From an uncultured Pseudophaeobacter sp. (lineage in GTDB: Bacteria > Pseudomonadota > Alphaproteobacteria > Rhodobacterales > Rhodobacteraceae), in the NCBI GenBank assembly GCA_905479575.1, contig CAJQNB010000084.1, positions 1 to 39,668 on the forward strand: DNA of 39,668 nucleotides. Direction: 5' to 3'. Positions 24,054 through 32,182 of the stretch are shown in pieces. Below the pieces are notes generated by a model that searched no databases, was not told the origin of the DNA, and saw only the letters and a list, made by a program, of their open reading frames with translations. Position 1 is the stretch's first letter. Every line of letters begins with the position of its first letter. A program made the position numbers and the translations under genes.

Positions 24054-25556
24054 TTATGACCTCGCAGGCGCAGAAATATCCAATGCGCGTGCAGCATCAT
24101 CGCCTTCGGGAAGGCCCAACGGCCCCTCTGGAAGCAGATGCGCAAGGGAGTTTGCGTAATACTGCAACAGGTCCTGTTTGGCCGGCACCACCACCAACAG
24201 CCCTCCTTGCTGCACGACCAGCCCCCGCCGCAGCAGAATGCGCCGCGCCTCTTCTGCGGCAGTGCGCAAACTGGCGCTGTTATGATGCACCACAACTCGC
24301 GGTAACTGCTTTTGCAGCATCTCCATGTGGTGCTCCAAAGTCTCCACCCCCATAGGGCCGTGGCGCAGCAACAGCCAAGCAGCAAGCGGAACCGGCAGCA
24401 CCGGCACCGCCTGCCCGATCCTAAACAACAGCTCTGTGGCAAGATCCGTGGTCAGGTCGGCGGCAGGATCGCAGCTTGGTGCCTCTGCCCCATGATCTGG
24501 CAGCTGCAGCGCGCCGTTTCCGGCACCCCGCTTTGCAAATTCCCGCAGGCTTAAGGGGCGGCCAAAGTTGACTGCAGCATAGCCAAAACGATGGTAGCGG
24601 CCCGTCATCCACAACCAAAGCTGGTGCAGGATGCGCGCCATGATCACGCCGATTCGGGCCTTGAATCGGCGTTCCCCGGCGCGTGCAGCTGAGGTCAGGA
24701 TGGTATCTTCCAGAACCCAGTCATAATTTATTGCCACCGGAACAAACAGCACATCGCGCCCCTGGGGATCCTCAGCGTAGGCATCGCCTGCTTCCACGAT
24801 GTATTTCAACAACCCCAGTTTTGGTTCAGCCAGGGCACCATCCAGGCTTAGCCCTCCCTCGGGGAACATCGCCTGGGTTGCCCCGCCCTGCGTCGCCAGA
24901 CGCATGTAGGCCGCAAGCACCCTGCGATAGAGATCATTGCGCGATTTGCGCCGAATAAAGTAGGCCCCCATGGCCCGGATCAGCCGTGAGAGCGGCCAGA
25001 CCCGCGCCCATTCCCCCACCGCATAAGACAGCGCCGAGCGCCGCGCCGCCAGGTAGGTCACCAGCACGTAGTCCATGTTGGAACGGTGATTCATCACAAA
25101 AATCAGCGTTGCATTGGGATCAAGCTGACGCAGTGCCGCTTTGTCCTGATAGCCAAGCCGCACACGATAGATGGCATTGGACAGCAAGCGTGCGGCGCGG
25201 ATAGCAAAACCAAAATAGGCAAAGGCCGAAAAGCTCGGCACGATTTCGCGGGCATACCGGCGCGCCTGTTCAAAGGCGACGTTTTCGGGGATCCCTTCTG
25301 CAGCGGCATGGCGCGAAATTGCCCGGGCAACTTCGGGATCATAGATCAGGCGTTGGATCATGTCATAGCGGCGGGTCAGTTTGAACGGCTCTATCGGCCG
25401 TTCCAACCGCAGATTCAGCCGCGCCACAGCCCGCTCAAACCGACGACGAAAGAACCAGCGCACCGAGGGAAACAAAAAATGCGAGGCAAAAGTGACCGCT
25501 GCAAACAGCAGGATCAGCACCAAAAGCCAAAGCGGAAGCTCAACTGTTCGCGTCAT
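24054..25556 (-). CDS. Glycerol-3-phosphate acyltransferase-like (PlsB family)
   Basis: 500 residues. One N-terminal membrane helix (WLLVLILLFAAVTFASHF, residues 10-27) anchors it in the inner membrane. The acyltransferase domain shows HX4D as His157-Asp162 in MNHRSNMDYV and FPEGG (residues 231-235). The C-terminal third, after about residue 340, is PlsB-like with leucine-rich helices. It probably adds the first acyl chain to glycerol-3-phosphate in phospholipid synthesis. It is shorter than E. coli PlsB (about 800). ccr lies 112 bases downstream on the same strand. Confidence 0.82.
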   Translation of the reverse strand: MTRTVELPLWLLVLILLFAAVTFASHFLFPSVRWFFRRRFERAVARLNLRLERPIEPFKLTRRYDMIQRLIYDPEVARAISRHAAAEGIPENVAFEQARRYAREIVPSFSAFAYFGFAIRAARLLSNAIYRVRLGYQDKAALRQLDPNATLIFVMNHRSNMDYVLVTYLAARRSALSYAVGEWARVWPLSRLIRAMGAYFIRRKSRNDLYRRVLAAYMRLATQGGATQAMFPEGGLSLDGALAEPKLGLLKYIVEAGDAYAEDPQGRDVLFVPVAINYDWVLEDTILTSAARAGERRFKARIGVIMARILHQLWLWMTGRYHRFGYAAVNFGRPLSLREFAKRGAGNGALQLPDHGAEAPSCDPAADLTTDLATELLFRIGQAVPVLPVPLAAWLLLRHGPMGVETLEHHMEMLQKQLPRVVVHHNSASLRTAAEEARRILLRRGLVVQQGGLLVVVPAKQDLLQYYANSLAHLLPEGPLGLPEGDDAARALDISAPARS

Positions 25557-25745
25557 AAGCAGAGCCTACAGGAGGAACCACACGAGGAAAAGGAAGCTGG
25601 CGGCTAAGTCTCCGCTTGCGAAACTTTAAAACGGCGGCGCCAAAAATAACCAATTTGTGATAGCCTATTGTTAGCTTCCCCCGCGTGGGCGCATTGGAAC
25701 CCGAGGGAGCCCGCTTAAAAACAACAATAGAGGGAAATGCCTGTC

Positions 25746-26078
25746 ATGAACCGAAGAACCATCTTCAAAACCGTTTTGGCTGCTGTTCTGGCCTCCACCA
25801 TCGCTCTTCCAGCTGCTGCACTGGACCGCCGGGTTACCATCGTGAACGATACCAACTACACAATCATGCAGTTCTACGGCTCCAACAAGGGCACTGATTC
25901 CTGGGAAGAGGATATCCTTGGGCGCGATGTGTTGCGACCAGGCCAATCCGTTCGCATCGATTTTGATGATGGCACCGGCTACTGTAAATTCGACTTCAAA
26001 GCGATTTTTGATGATGATGACGTTTTGGTGGCCCGCGGCATCAATGTCTGTAAAATCGGCACCTATACCTACAATTAA
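25746..26078 (+). CDS. Small exported protein (hypothetical)
   Basis: 110 residues with a signal peptide (MNRRTIFKTVLAAVLASTIA, then LPAAA) and a mature part beginning LDRRVTIVNDTNYTIMQFYG. It has two cysteines, in GYCKFDF and NVCKIG, likely a disulfide, and an acidic FDDDD stretch. Similar short periplasmic proteins of unknown role are common in alphaproteobacteria. An ATG at 25737 is 2-3 bases from AGGG, so 25746 is preferred, though spacing there is long. The stop codon lies inside a 12-bp tandem repeat. Confidence 0.75.
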   Translation: MNRRTIFKTVLAAVLASTIALPAAALDRRVTIVNDTNYTIMQFYGSNKGTDSWEEDILGRDVLRPGQSVRIDFDDGTGYCKFDFKAIFDDDDVLVARGINVCKIGTYTYN

Positions 26079-26108
26079 CCGGGCAATTAACCGGGCAATT
26101 AACCGGGC
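26073..26108 (+). repeat. 12-bp perfect tandem repeat (three units) over a stop codon
   Basis: AATTAACCGGGC occurs three times without mismatch. As the unit is a multiple of three, each copy repeats the in-frame TAA of the upstream gene, giving three serial stops. Confidence 0.85.
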
Positions 26109-26117
26109 AAATGGCCC

Positions 26118-26157
26118 ACCCCCGAACCCGGGCAGCCTGCTTGCCCGCGTTCGGGGT
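26118..26157 (+). other. Long GC-rich hairpin after the exported protein gene
   Basis: ACCCCCGAAC pairs with GTTCGGGGT, and inside it GGGCA pairs with TGCCC. An alternative GCCTGC/GCAGGC pairing (26134-26139 with 26158-26163) is mutually exclusive. There is no T-run. It may assist the terminator that follows or form a 3' stability element. Confidence 0.5.
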
Positions 26158-26170
26158 GCAGGCTGGTTAC

Positions 26171-26203
26171 AGCGCGTCTTTGCCCGGCAAAGGCGCTTTT
26201 TTT
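26171..26203 (+). terminator. Rho-independent terminator after the exported protein gene
   Basis: Stem AGCGC..CTTTGCC pairs with GGCAAAG.GCGCT and is followed by a run of seven T. This is a textbook intrinsic terminator before ecm. Confidence 0.9.
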
Positions 26204-26236
26204 GTGCCGCCGCCCGAATTGCCGCAACGCAGCGAA

Positions 26237-26265
26237 TTGACATGGGTTGAAAATTGCAGTCTAGA
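26237..26265 (+). promoter_or_regulatory. Possible ecm promoter
   Basis: TTGACA (26237-26242), a perfect -35 box, is followed after 17 bases by TCTAGA (26260-26265), a weak -10. TATAAT also occurs at about 26280 but without a well-spaced -35. It lies between the terminator and ecm. Confidence 0.4.
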
Positions 26266-26312
26266 TCCCCTCAGCGAAATATAATTACCGACCAAACAAC
26301 GCGAGGCTCTCC

Positions 26313-28277
26313 ATGTCGCAGATGCAGAATGACCGCAAAACTGATCGTCCCTGGCTGATCCGGACCTATGCCGGCCACTCCACTGCAGAGGCTTCGAATG
26401 CGCTGTACCGCTCCAATCTGGCCAAGGGGCAGACCGGCCTCTCGGTGGCCTTTGATCTGCCCACCCAGACCGGCTATGACAGCGACCATGTTCTCGCCCG
26501 CGGCGAAGTGGGCAAGGTTGGCGTTCCTATTGGCCATCTCGGGGATATGCGCAGCCTGTTCGATCAGATCCCGCTGGAGCAGATGAACACCTCGATGACC
26601 ATCAACGCGACTGCGCCCTGGCTGCTGTCGCTCTATATTGCTGCTGCCGAAGAGCAAGGTGCCGATGTTTCAAAACTGCAAGGCACGGTGCAAAACGATC
26701 TGATCAAGGAATACCTGAGCCGCGGCACCTATATCTGCCCGCCCAAGCCCAGCCTCAAGATGATCGCGGATGTGGCTGAGTACTGCTACACCAATGTTCC
26801 CAAATGGAACCCGATGAACGTCTGTTCCTACCACCTGCAGGAGGCCGGCGCGACGCCGGAGCAAGAGCTGGCCTTTGCCCTGGCCACGGCACAGGCGGTT
26901 CTGGATGAGCTGAAGCCGCGCATCGCGCCGGAGGATTTCCCGGCACTGGTTGGGCGGATCTCCTTCTTTGTGAATGCCGGCATCCGTTTTGTCACCGAGA
27001 TGTGCAAGATGCGCGCCTTTGTTGATCTTTGGGATGAAATCTGTCGCGACCGCTACGGGGTCGAGGACTCCAAATTCCGCCGCTTCCGCTACGGGGTGCA
27101 GGTGAACTCGTTGGGGCTGACCGAACAGCAGCCAGAAAACAACGTCTACCGCATCCTGATTGAGATGCTGGCGGTGACCCTGTCGAAAAAGGCCCGCGCC
27201 CGTGCGGTGCAGCTGCCAGCCTGGAACGAAGCCCTGGGCCTGCCCCGCCCCTGGGACCAGCAATGGTCGATGCGGATGCAGCAGATCCTGGCCTATGAAA
27301 CCGACCTTCTAGAATTTGAAGACCTGTTTGACGGCAACCCGGCTGTCGACAAAAAGGTCGAGGCCCTGAAGGAAGGTGCCCGCGCCGAGCTGGCCAACCT
27401 GCAATCCATGGGCGGCGCCGTTGCCTCGATTGAATATATGAAATCCCGCCTGGTGGATTCCAACGCCGAGCGCCTGAACCGCATCGAGCGCAACGAGACC
27501 GTTGTGGTGGGGGTAAACCGCTGGACCGAGGGCGAAGCCTCGCCGCTGCAGACCGAAGACGGTGGCATCATGGTGGTTGATCCCGCCGTAGAGCAGGAAC
27601 AGATCTCACGGCTCAACGCCTGGCGTGCCGCACGTGACACGGGGGCCGTAGAACAGGCTTTGGCCGACCTGCGCGCCGCCGCACGCGATGGCAGCAACAT
27701 CATGGAGCCTTCGATCAAAGCGGCCAAGGCCGGCGTCACCACCGGTGAATGGGCCGAAGAAATGCGCAAAGTCCACGGTACCTATCGCGGCCCCACCGGG
27801 GTCTCCGGCTCGCCGTCAAACAAGACAGAAGGGCTGGAAGACCTGCGCGAGGCGGTCAATGCGGTCTCTGACCAGCTCGGCCGGAGGCTGAAGTTCGTGG
27901 TTGGCAAACCCGGCCTGGACGGCCATTCAAATGGCGCCGAACAAATCGCCTTCCGGGCCCGTGACTGCGGTATGGACATCACCTATGATGGTATTCGCAT
28001 GACTCCCGAAGAACTGGTGGCACAGGCGCAGGATGACGGCGCCCATGTTGTTGGCCTGTCCATTTTGTCCGGCAGCCATCTGCCGCTTGTCGAGGAATTG
28101 ATGCAGCGCATGGAACAGGCGGACCTTGGCCATATCCCCGTCGTGGTCGGGGGGATTATTCCCGATGAAGACGCAGAGAAATTGAGCCAAATGGGAGTCT
28201 CTCGCGTTTATACTCCAAAGGATTTTGAATTAAACACAATCATGGCGGACATTGTGAAACTTTCACGCCCCTCCTAG
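26313..28277 (+). CDS. ecm: Ethylmalonyl-CoA mutase (coenzyme B12-dependent)
   Basis: 654 residues, the length of the ethylmalonyl-CoA mutase clade rather than the usual methylmalonyl-CoA mutase large subunit. It converts (2R)-ethylmalonyl-CoA to (2S)-methylsuccinyl-CoA. The N-terminal barrel begins with RTYAGHSTAEASNALYR and AFDLPTQTGYDSDH. The C-terminal cobalamin domain has the DxHxxG motif as DGHSNG (Asp536, His538) and VVGLSILSGSH. GAGG precedes the ATG by about 7 bases. It complements ccr close by. Confidence 0.95.
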   Translation: MSQMQNDRKTDRPWLIRTYAGHSTAEASNALYRSNLAKGQTGLSVAFDLPTQTGYDSDHVLARGEVGKVGVPIGHLGDMRSLFDQIPLEQMNTSMTINATAPWLLSLYIAAAEEQGADVSKLQGTVQNDLIKEYLSRGTYICPPKPSLKMIADVAEYCYTNVPKWNPMNVCSYHLQEAGATPEQELAFALATAQAVLDELKPRIAPEDFPALVGRISFFVNAGIRFVTEMCKMRAFVDLWDEICRDRYGVEDSKFRRFRYGVQVNSLGLTEQQPENNVYRILIEMLAVTLSKKARARAVQLPAWNEALGLPRPWDQQWSMRMQQILAYETDLLEFEDLFDGNPAVDKKVEALKEGARAELANLQSMGGAVASIEYMKSRLVDSNAERLNRIERNETVVVGVNRWTEGEASPLQTEDGGIMVVDPAVEQEQISRLNAWRAARDTGAVEQALADLRAAARDGSNIMEPSIKAAKAGVTTGEWAEEMRKVHGTYRGPTGVSGSPSNKTEGLEDLREAVNAVSDQLGRRLKFVVGKPGLDGHSNGAEQIAFRARDCGMDITYDGIRMTPEELVAQAQDDGAHVVGLSILSGSHLPLVEELMQRMEQADLGHIPVVVGGIIPDEDAEKLSQMGVSRVYTPKDFELNTIMADIVKLSRPS

Positions 28278-28311
28278 ATTGTTGAAATCCGCATTTTTTC
28301 AGAAATGGCCC

Positions 28312-28331
28312 GCCTAATTTTAAAATTAGGC
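28312..28331. other. Perfect 20-bp palindrome before the H-NS-like gene
   Basis: GCCTAATTTTAAAATTAGGC is a perfect 10+10 palindrome, 35 bases after the ecm stop and about 80 bases before the H-NS-like start. Without a T-run it is either a weak hairpin terminator or an operator. Confidence 0.6.
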
Positions 28332-28409
28332 TGGTAATCTCTATTCATTTTGGCATTAAGAAACATAACGCAACAATTTGTGTGCGATATCTCAACTTGG
28401 AGTATCAAA

Positions 28410-28727
28410 ATGAGTTTTGATCTTTCGGAAATGTCCCGTAAAGAGCTTTTGGAACTAAAGGCCGGCATTGATGATGCCCTGAAAGAAGCAGAGCAGCGCG
28501 AGCGCAAAGAAGCCATCAAGGCCGCAGAAGAAGCGGCTGCCAAGTTTGGCTTTTCTCTGGACGAAATCGCAGGCCAGGCAAAGAACACCGGCAAGAAGCA
28601 AAAAGCCGCTGCAAAATACCGCAACCCGCACAACCCAGAGGAAACCTGGAGTGGCCGGGGTCGCAAACCACATTGGGTGCATTCTGCCATCACCTCTGGT
28701 ATGGATATCTCTGACCTGGAAATCTGA
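28410..28727 (+). CDS. H-NS family nucleoid-associated regulator (HvrA-like)
   Basis: 105 residues. The N-terminal half is a charged coiled coil (EMSRKELLELKAGIDDALKE onward), for oligomerisation. The C-terminus has the H-NS DNA-binding core YRNPHNPEETWSGRGRKPHW. Such proteins bind AT-rich DNA in the minor groove, silence genes and in Rhodobacter (HvrA/Spb) affect light- or nitrogen-related genes. TGGAG lies 7 bases before ATG 28410; an upstream frame extension has no ribosome site. deoD follows after 21 bases. Confidence 0.92.
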   Translation: MSFDLSEMSRKELLELKAGIDDALKEAEQRERKEAIKAAEEAAAKFGFSLDEIAGQAKNTGKKQKAAAKYRNPHNPEETWSGRGRKPHWVHSAITSGMDISDLEI

Positions 28728-28748
28728 TTCCAGAACAGGAGACACCAA

Positions 28749-29453
28749 ATGACCATTCATATCGGCGCTCAAAAGGGTGACATTGCAGAAACCGTTCTCA
28801 TGCCTGGCGACCCTTATCGGGCGAAATGGGCGGCAGAGACTTTCCTGCAGGATGCCCAATTAATAAACGAAGTGCGCGGAATGCTGGGCTATACTGGCAG
28901 CTGGAATGGTCACAAGGTCACAATTCAGGGGAGCGGCATGGGTATGCCCTCCCTTTCCATATACGCAAATGAATTGATCCGAGATTTTGGTGCAAAAACC
29001 CTGATCCGTATTGGATCATGTGGCGGAATGCAGCCGCAGGTCAAATTGCGGGACGTGATTGTGGCAATGACGGCGACCACCCTCGCCTCCCCCTCCCAAA
29101 GCATTTTTAAGGAAGTGAACTTTGCCCCCTCGGCGGATTGGTCGCTTTTGCAGGCTGCAGTCACAGCTGCACAATCGCGCGATATTGGCACCCATGTTGG
29201 CGGCATTTATTCCTCCGATACCTTTTATGACGAACGCCCAGATCTGAACGAACAGATGGTGCGTCACGGCATTCTTGGCGTCGAAATGGAGGCGGCAGAA
29301 CTTTACACTCTGGCAGCGCGGTATCAGTGCCGCGCCCTGGCGGTCCTCACGGTCTCTGACCACCTTGGAACTGGCGAAACCCTGCCCTCTGACCAGCGGG
29401 AACGCAGCTTTGGGGATATGGTCGAAATCGCCTTGGAAGCTGCTTTTGCCTAA
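28749..29453 (+). CDS. deoD: Purine-nucleoside phosphorylase, DeoD type
   Basis: 234 residues, matching hexameric DeoD. It cleaves purine nucleosides with phosphate to base and ribose-1-phosphate in the cytosol. Seen: [12 protein letters not shown] at residues 17-28 (phosphate site), RIGSCGGMQ, and the C-terminal [13 protein letters not shown] with VSDHL (Asp for purine contact). AGGAG precedes ATG. It may use nucleosides brought in by the BMP-type importer at 11-16 kb, though they are not linked in an operon. Confidence 0.94.
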   Translation: MTIHIGAQKGDIAETVLMPGDPYRAKWAAETFLQDAQLINEVRGMLGYTGSWNGHKVTIQGSGMGMPSLSIYANELIRDFGAKTLIRIGSCGGMQPQVKLRDVIVAMTATTLASPSQSIFKEVNFAPSADWSLLQAAVTAAQSRDIGTHVGGIYSSDTFYDERPDLNEQMVRHGILGVEMEAAELYTLAARYQCRALAVLTVSDHLGTGETLPSDQRERSFGDMVEIALEAAFA

Positions 29454-29512
29454 GCGCTGAGCGTAAGCTTAGTCCGACAGTTGCACGTCTCTTGGGTGGT
29501 GCGACCCAGTCA

Positions 29513-29540
29513 AAAGACGCCCCCTGGGGGGCGTCTTTTT
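29513..29540 (+). terminator. Rho-independent terminator of deoD
   Basis: AAAGACGCCCCC pairs with GGGGGCGTCTTT around a tiny loop and is followed by TTCTTG. It lies 60 bases after deoD. Confidence 0.9.
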
Positions 29541-29592
29541 CTTGCCACCTCAGCCTGTTCAAACACACTGCCGCTTCTGTGGTGCGATAGCG

Positions 29593-29672
29593 CAGCGCGC
29601 CTTGGCGGCGCGCTGCCGGGCCCAAGAGGGGCGCCGCATCTTGATGCGGCACGCCCTGCGCGGGAGCCCCCC
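29593..29672 (+). repeat. Dispersed two-hairpin repeat, copy D
   Basis: 9-bp hairpin CAGCGCGCC/GGCGCGCTG with loop TTGGC (29593-29615), then GGGCCCAA (29618-29625), a second strong hairpin AGGG..GCCGCATC/GATGCGGC..CCCT, then GCGGGAGC (29660-29667) and a C-run. This is the best preserved copy. It lies between deoD and the convergent DUF1989 gene. Confidence 0.8.
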
Positions 29673-29699
29673 TCCTGTGAAAAACATCTCGACCGGAAG

Positions 29700-30557
29700 T
29701 TATCGCCCGTGGCTTTGATTGTAGCCATTCAAATCCGGGCTCTGCCAATCGCCTAGCGCTCCCGCCTCTGGGGCAAAGATCTCCACCAAGAGCGGATAGC
29801 AGGCAGCGGCATCGCTGGAGTGTTGCGCAGAACAATCCCCCCCTGGACAGGCGCTCAATGCCCCCAGCAGTGGGATCTCGGCAAAAAACTCAAGATAGTC
29901 ACCAGGCCGTACCGGGCTTTGTTTCATAAAATACTGCCCGGTATCACGGGTAAATCCTGTGCACATAAAGACGTTCAGCACGTCATGCACATGGGGTTCC
30001 GCCTGCGCCGGGCTGACGCCCAGGTGATCAGCCATGGCGCGGGTCAGGTTTGAATGGCAACACTGATGGTACTGGCTGCCCGCCAGCAAATTGCCCGTAT
30101 AGGGATCGCAACGGGTGCCAATGACATCATGCACCGAGCCACCAAAGGCATCTATCCCGTACCACTCCAGACTATCCTCAACAATCGTGGCCATCGGGCG
30201 CATCGCCGGAAAACTGCTCCACATGCGCTCCCCGGTGGTGATATGGGTTCCATGCAGCGCACGGGTCTTACCAGAATAGAACCGCTCCTTCAGATCATCC
30301 CGGTTCCACAGATTCAAATCGCCAACCTGTGGTCCCTCGACCGAAGTGATGCGAAAGAAATGACCGGCGGGGGCTTCAAAACAGGCAGCATCGCGGGGAC
30401 TGACCAAAACCTCCCCGGTTTTTACAGCGCCCTGACGCGCGGACCGATACAGCGTAAGATCCGGCACCGGAAGCGTCGTGTTGGGGTAGCAAATCACCGG
30501 TTTGACGGCACGGCGCGCTTCGGCATCTGCGGGCACGTGATGGGATGACTGAGCCAT
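29700..30557 (-). CDS. DUF1989 (urea carboxylase-associated type) protein
   Basis: 285 residues of the DUF1989 family, shown by FRITSVEGPQVGDLNLWN, the central GGSVHDVIGTRCDPYTG with HQCCHSNL, and DVLNVFMCTGFTRDTGQYF. Related proteins are found near urea carboxylase or aminomethyltransferase genes, but none is seen here, so the substrate is open. The start at 30557 (MAQSSHHVPADAEA) has AAGG 8 bases upstream; further in-frame ATGs at 30584 and 30572 overlap that site. Confidence 0.85.
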   Translation of the reverse strand: MAQSSHHVPADAEARRAVKPVICYPNTTLPVPDLTLYRSARQGAVKTGEVLVSPRDAACFEAPAGHFFRITSVEGPQVGDLNLWNRDDLKERFYSGKTRALHGTHITTGERMWSSFPAMRPMATIVEDSLEWYGIDAFGGSVHDVIGTRCDPYTGNLLAGSQYHQCCHSNLTRAMADHLGVSPAQAEPHVHDVLNVFMCTGFTRDTGQYFMKQSPVRPGDYLEFFAEIPLLGALSACPGGDCSAQHSSDAAACYPLLVEIFAPEAGALGDWQSPDLNGYNQSHGR

Positions 30558-30704
30558 TTGGGAACCTTCCATTGTTTGCGCCAAATAGGCCTATTTCACC
30601 AAGCCTGCGCAACCCTGATCCTGCCGCTGCCGCTCACGTCCTTGTCAGATCGCCCCTTGCCAGCAACCTCACAACGCACCGCCATCTTCTCTGTCACAGG
30701 AGAG

Positions 30705-30893
30705 CTAATGCCCCCGCAAACAATCCCGAGGCTCTGCCGTGCCTGGCTGCAGCGCACCGCAATTGCTGCACCGCCACCGATGCAAGCTGCGCTCTTGGCG
30801 CCAGCGGCAATCGCGAGTCAGGGTTGTCGTCTTGCGGCGGTAGATGAAATAGCCAAAAACGCCGGTGAGCAGCAGGAGTAAGAGAATGGGCAT
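30705..30893 (-). CDS. Small membrane protein with CxxC tail (hypothetical)
   Basis: 62 residues. MPILLLLLLTGVFGYFIYRR forms one membrane helix with a positive end, and the tail has RCSNCG plus two flanking cysteines (TRDC, RDCL), a possible zinc knuckle. No strong ribosome site is seen. A TTG at 30932 in frame has GGAGG upstream, but this lies in the terminator of the upstream gene. A plus-strand frame lies opposite it (30708-30881). I favour the minus frame for its protein-like make-up, with modest confidence. Confidence 0.45.
   Translation of the reverse strand: MPILLLLLLTGVFGYFIYRRKTTTLTRDCRWRQERSLHRWRCSNCGALQPGTAEPRDCLRGH
30708..30881 (+). CDS. Alternative 57-residue frame antisense to the small membrane protein
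   Basis: ATG 30708 is preceded by AGGAG with 5-base spacing, as good as any in the window, and the frame runs 57 codons. The product (MPPQTIPRLCRAWLQRTAIA onward) shows no domain and has the alanine- and proline-rich look of an antisense shadow. Listed because of the ribosome site; probably not both strands are coding. Confidence 0.2.
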   Translation: MPPQTIPRLCRAWLQRTAIAAPPPMQAALLAPAAIASQGCRLAAVDEIAKNAGEQQE

Positions 30894-30932
30894 GCCAGCG
30901 CTGTAACGCCTCAGCCTCTTCAGCTCAAACAA

Positions 30933-30963
30933 AAACCTCCGAACCGAGGGAGGTCGGAGGTTT
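30933..30963 (-). terminator. Terminator of the 54-residue gene
   Basis: On the minus strand AAACCTCCGA..CC pairs with GG..TCGGAGGTTT and is followed by TTTTTGTTT. It lies 35 bases after the stop of the small gene at 30998. Confidence 0.85.
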
Positions 30964-30997
30964 CTGTGAACGGCGGCTCTCGATCAAGCTACGGCTA

Positions 30998-31162
30998 TCA
31001 AGCTGCGTCGTAATAGGGAACAAAGCCTTCGGTGGAACCACTATCCTGGCTCGGCTGCAGCGCCTCTGGCGTGTAATAGGCCCAGGCCTGATCCAGATCC
31101 TGCAGAGCCGCCTCGGCCTTGGCAGCGGCGGCAGTGTTTGGCAAAAATTCTACGGTCTTCAT
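30998..31162 (-). CDS. 54-residue small protein (hypothetical)
   Basis: ATG at 31162 with AGGAC about 8 bases upstream; 54 codons to TGA. The protein begins MKTVEFLPNTAAAAKAEAAL, then an acidic amphipathic stretch with DLDQAWAYYTPEALQPS, and ends FVPYYDAA. No signal peptide or membrane span. It is flanked by two intrinsic terminators (31303-31334 upstream, 30933-30963 downstream), so it forms its own transcription unit. Family not recognised. Confidence 0.7.
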   Translation of the reverse strand: MKTVEFLPNTAAAAKAEAALQDLDQAWAYYTPEALQPSQDSGSTEGFVPYYDAA

Positions 31163-31302
31163 TGTCTTATGTCCTGATCGGTTTCAAACCTCTCCCTTGG
31201 CCCAAACATAGGCGCTCTCAGGTTTGAACGCACCGGACATAAGTGCAGTCTCGGCATGCATTTATTGCAAGCCCCCTCACGTGCTGCACCGCGTCCATAA
31301 GA

Positions 31303-31334
31303 AAACCCCCGAACAGTTTCCTGCCCGGGGGTTT
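31303..31334 (-). terminator. Terminator of the sdh operon
   Basis: AAACCCCCG pairs with CGGGGGTTT around a 14-base loop. On the minus strand it is followed by TTCTTATGG, so it ends transcription about 70 bases after sdhB. The other direction also has a short T tract. Confidence 0.85.
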
Positions 31335-31402
31335 CTAATTCATCCTGTCTCGCTCAGCGCCAGGATCGGCGACTGATCAGACGGATAGGTTAGGCAGATA
31401 GA

Positions 31403-32182
31403 TTAGACGGCGCGATCAACCATCATATGTTTGATATGGGCGATTGCCTCGGCCGGGTTCAGACCCTTGGGGCAGGTCTTGGTGCAGTTCATGATGGTGT
31501 GGCAGCGATAGAGCTTGAAGGGATCCTCCAGCTGGTCCAGACGCTCAGGCGTGGCCTCATCACGGCTGTCGATGATCCAGCGATAGGCATGCAACAGCGC
31601 TGCTGGCCCGAGGTATTTGTCGCCATTCCACCAGTAGCTGGGGCAGGAGGTGGAGCAGCTGGCGCACATCACGCATTCATACAGCCCATCGAGCTTCTTG
31701 CGGTCCTCGATCGACTGACGCCATTCCTTGGCGGGGGCGTTGGTCTTGGTTTCCAGCCAAGGCATGATCGAGGCATGCTGGGCATAAAAATGCGTCAGGT
31801 CCGGGATCAAATCCTTAACCACTGGCATATGCGGCAGCGGGTAGATTTTGACGTCACCCTTGACCTCATCCAGCCCGTAGATACAGGCCAGCGTGTTGAT
31901 ACCGCCGACGTTCATCGCACAGGAGCCACAGATCCCCTCGCGGCAGGAGCGGCGGAAGGTCAGGGTTGGATCAATCTCGTTTTTGATCTTGATCAGCGCA
32001 TCCAGGATCATCGGACCACATTTGTCCATATCCAGGAAATAGGTGTCCACCTGCGGGTTCTTGCCGTCGTCCGGGTTCCAGCGATAGATCTTGAACTTGC
32101 GCACATTTGTCGCGCCTTCGGGCTTGGGCCACGTTTTCCCCGTGGTGATCTTGGAATTTTTCGGAAGTGCGAATTCGACCAT
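31403..32182 (-). CDS. sdhB: Succinate dehydrogenase iron-sulfur subunit
   Basis: 259 residues. It carries the 2Fe-2S ligands in [14 protein letters not shown] plus a later Cys (TLACIYG), and the 4Fe-4S and 3Fe-4S ligands in [13 protein letters not shown] and [17 protein letters not shown]. It relays electrons from the SdhA flavin to ubiquinone in complex II, at the inner face of the membrane. AAGGAGA precedes the ATG. It is the last gene of the sdh operon and is separated from sdhA by two other genes and a 156-base gap. Confidence 0.97.
   Translation of the reverse strand: MVEFALPKNSKITTGKTWPKPEGATNVRKFKIYRWNPDDGKNPQVDTYFLDMDKCGPMILDALIKIKNEIDPTLTFRRSCREGICGSCAMNVGGINTLACIYGLDEVKGDVKIYPLPHMPVVKDLIPDLTHFYAQHASIMPWLETKTNAPAKEWRQSIEDRKKLDGLYECVMCASCSTSCPSYWWNGDKYLGPAALLHAYRWIIDSRDEATPERLDQLEDPFKLYRCHTIMNCTKTCPKGLNPAEAIAHIKHMMVDRAV

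Noticed and set aside
24039..24061. GGTCAT/ATGACC inverted repeat before ccr as an operator
   Set aside because: Only 6-bp arms and overlapping the acyltransferase stop; could be chance.
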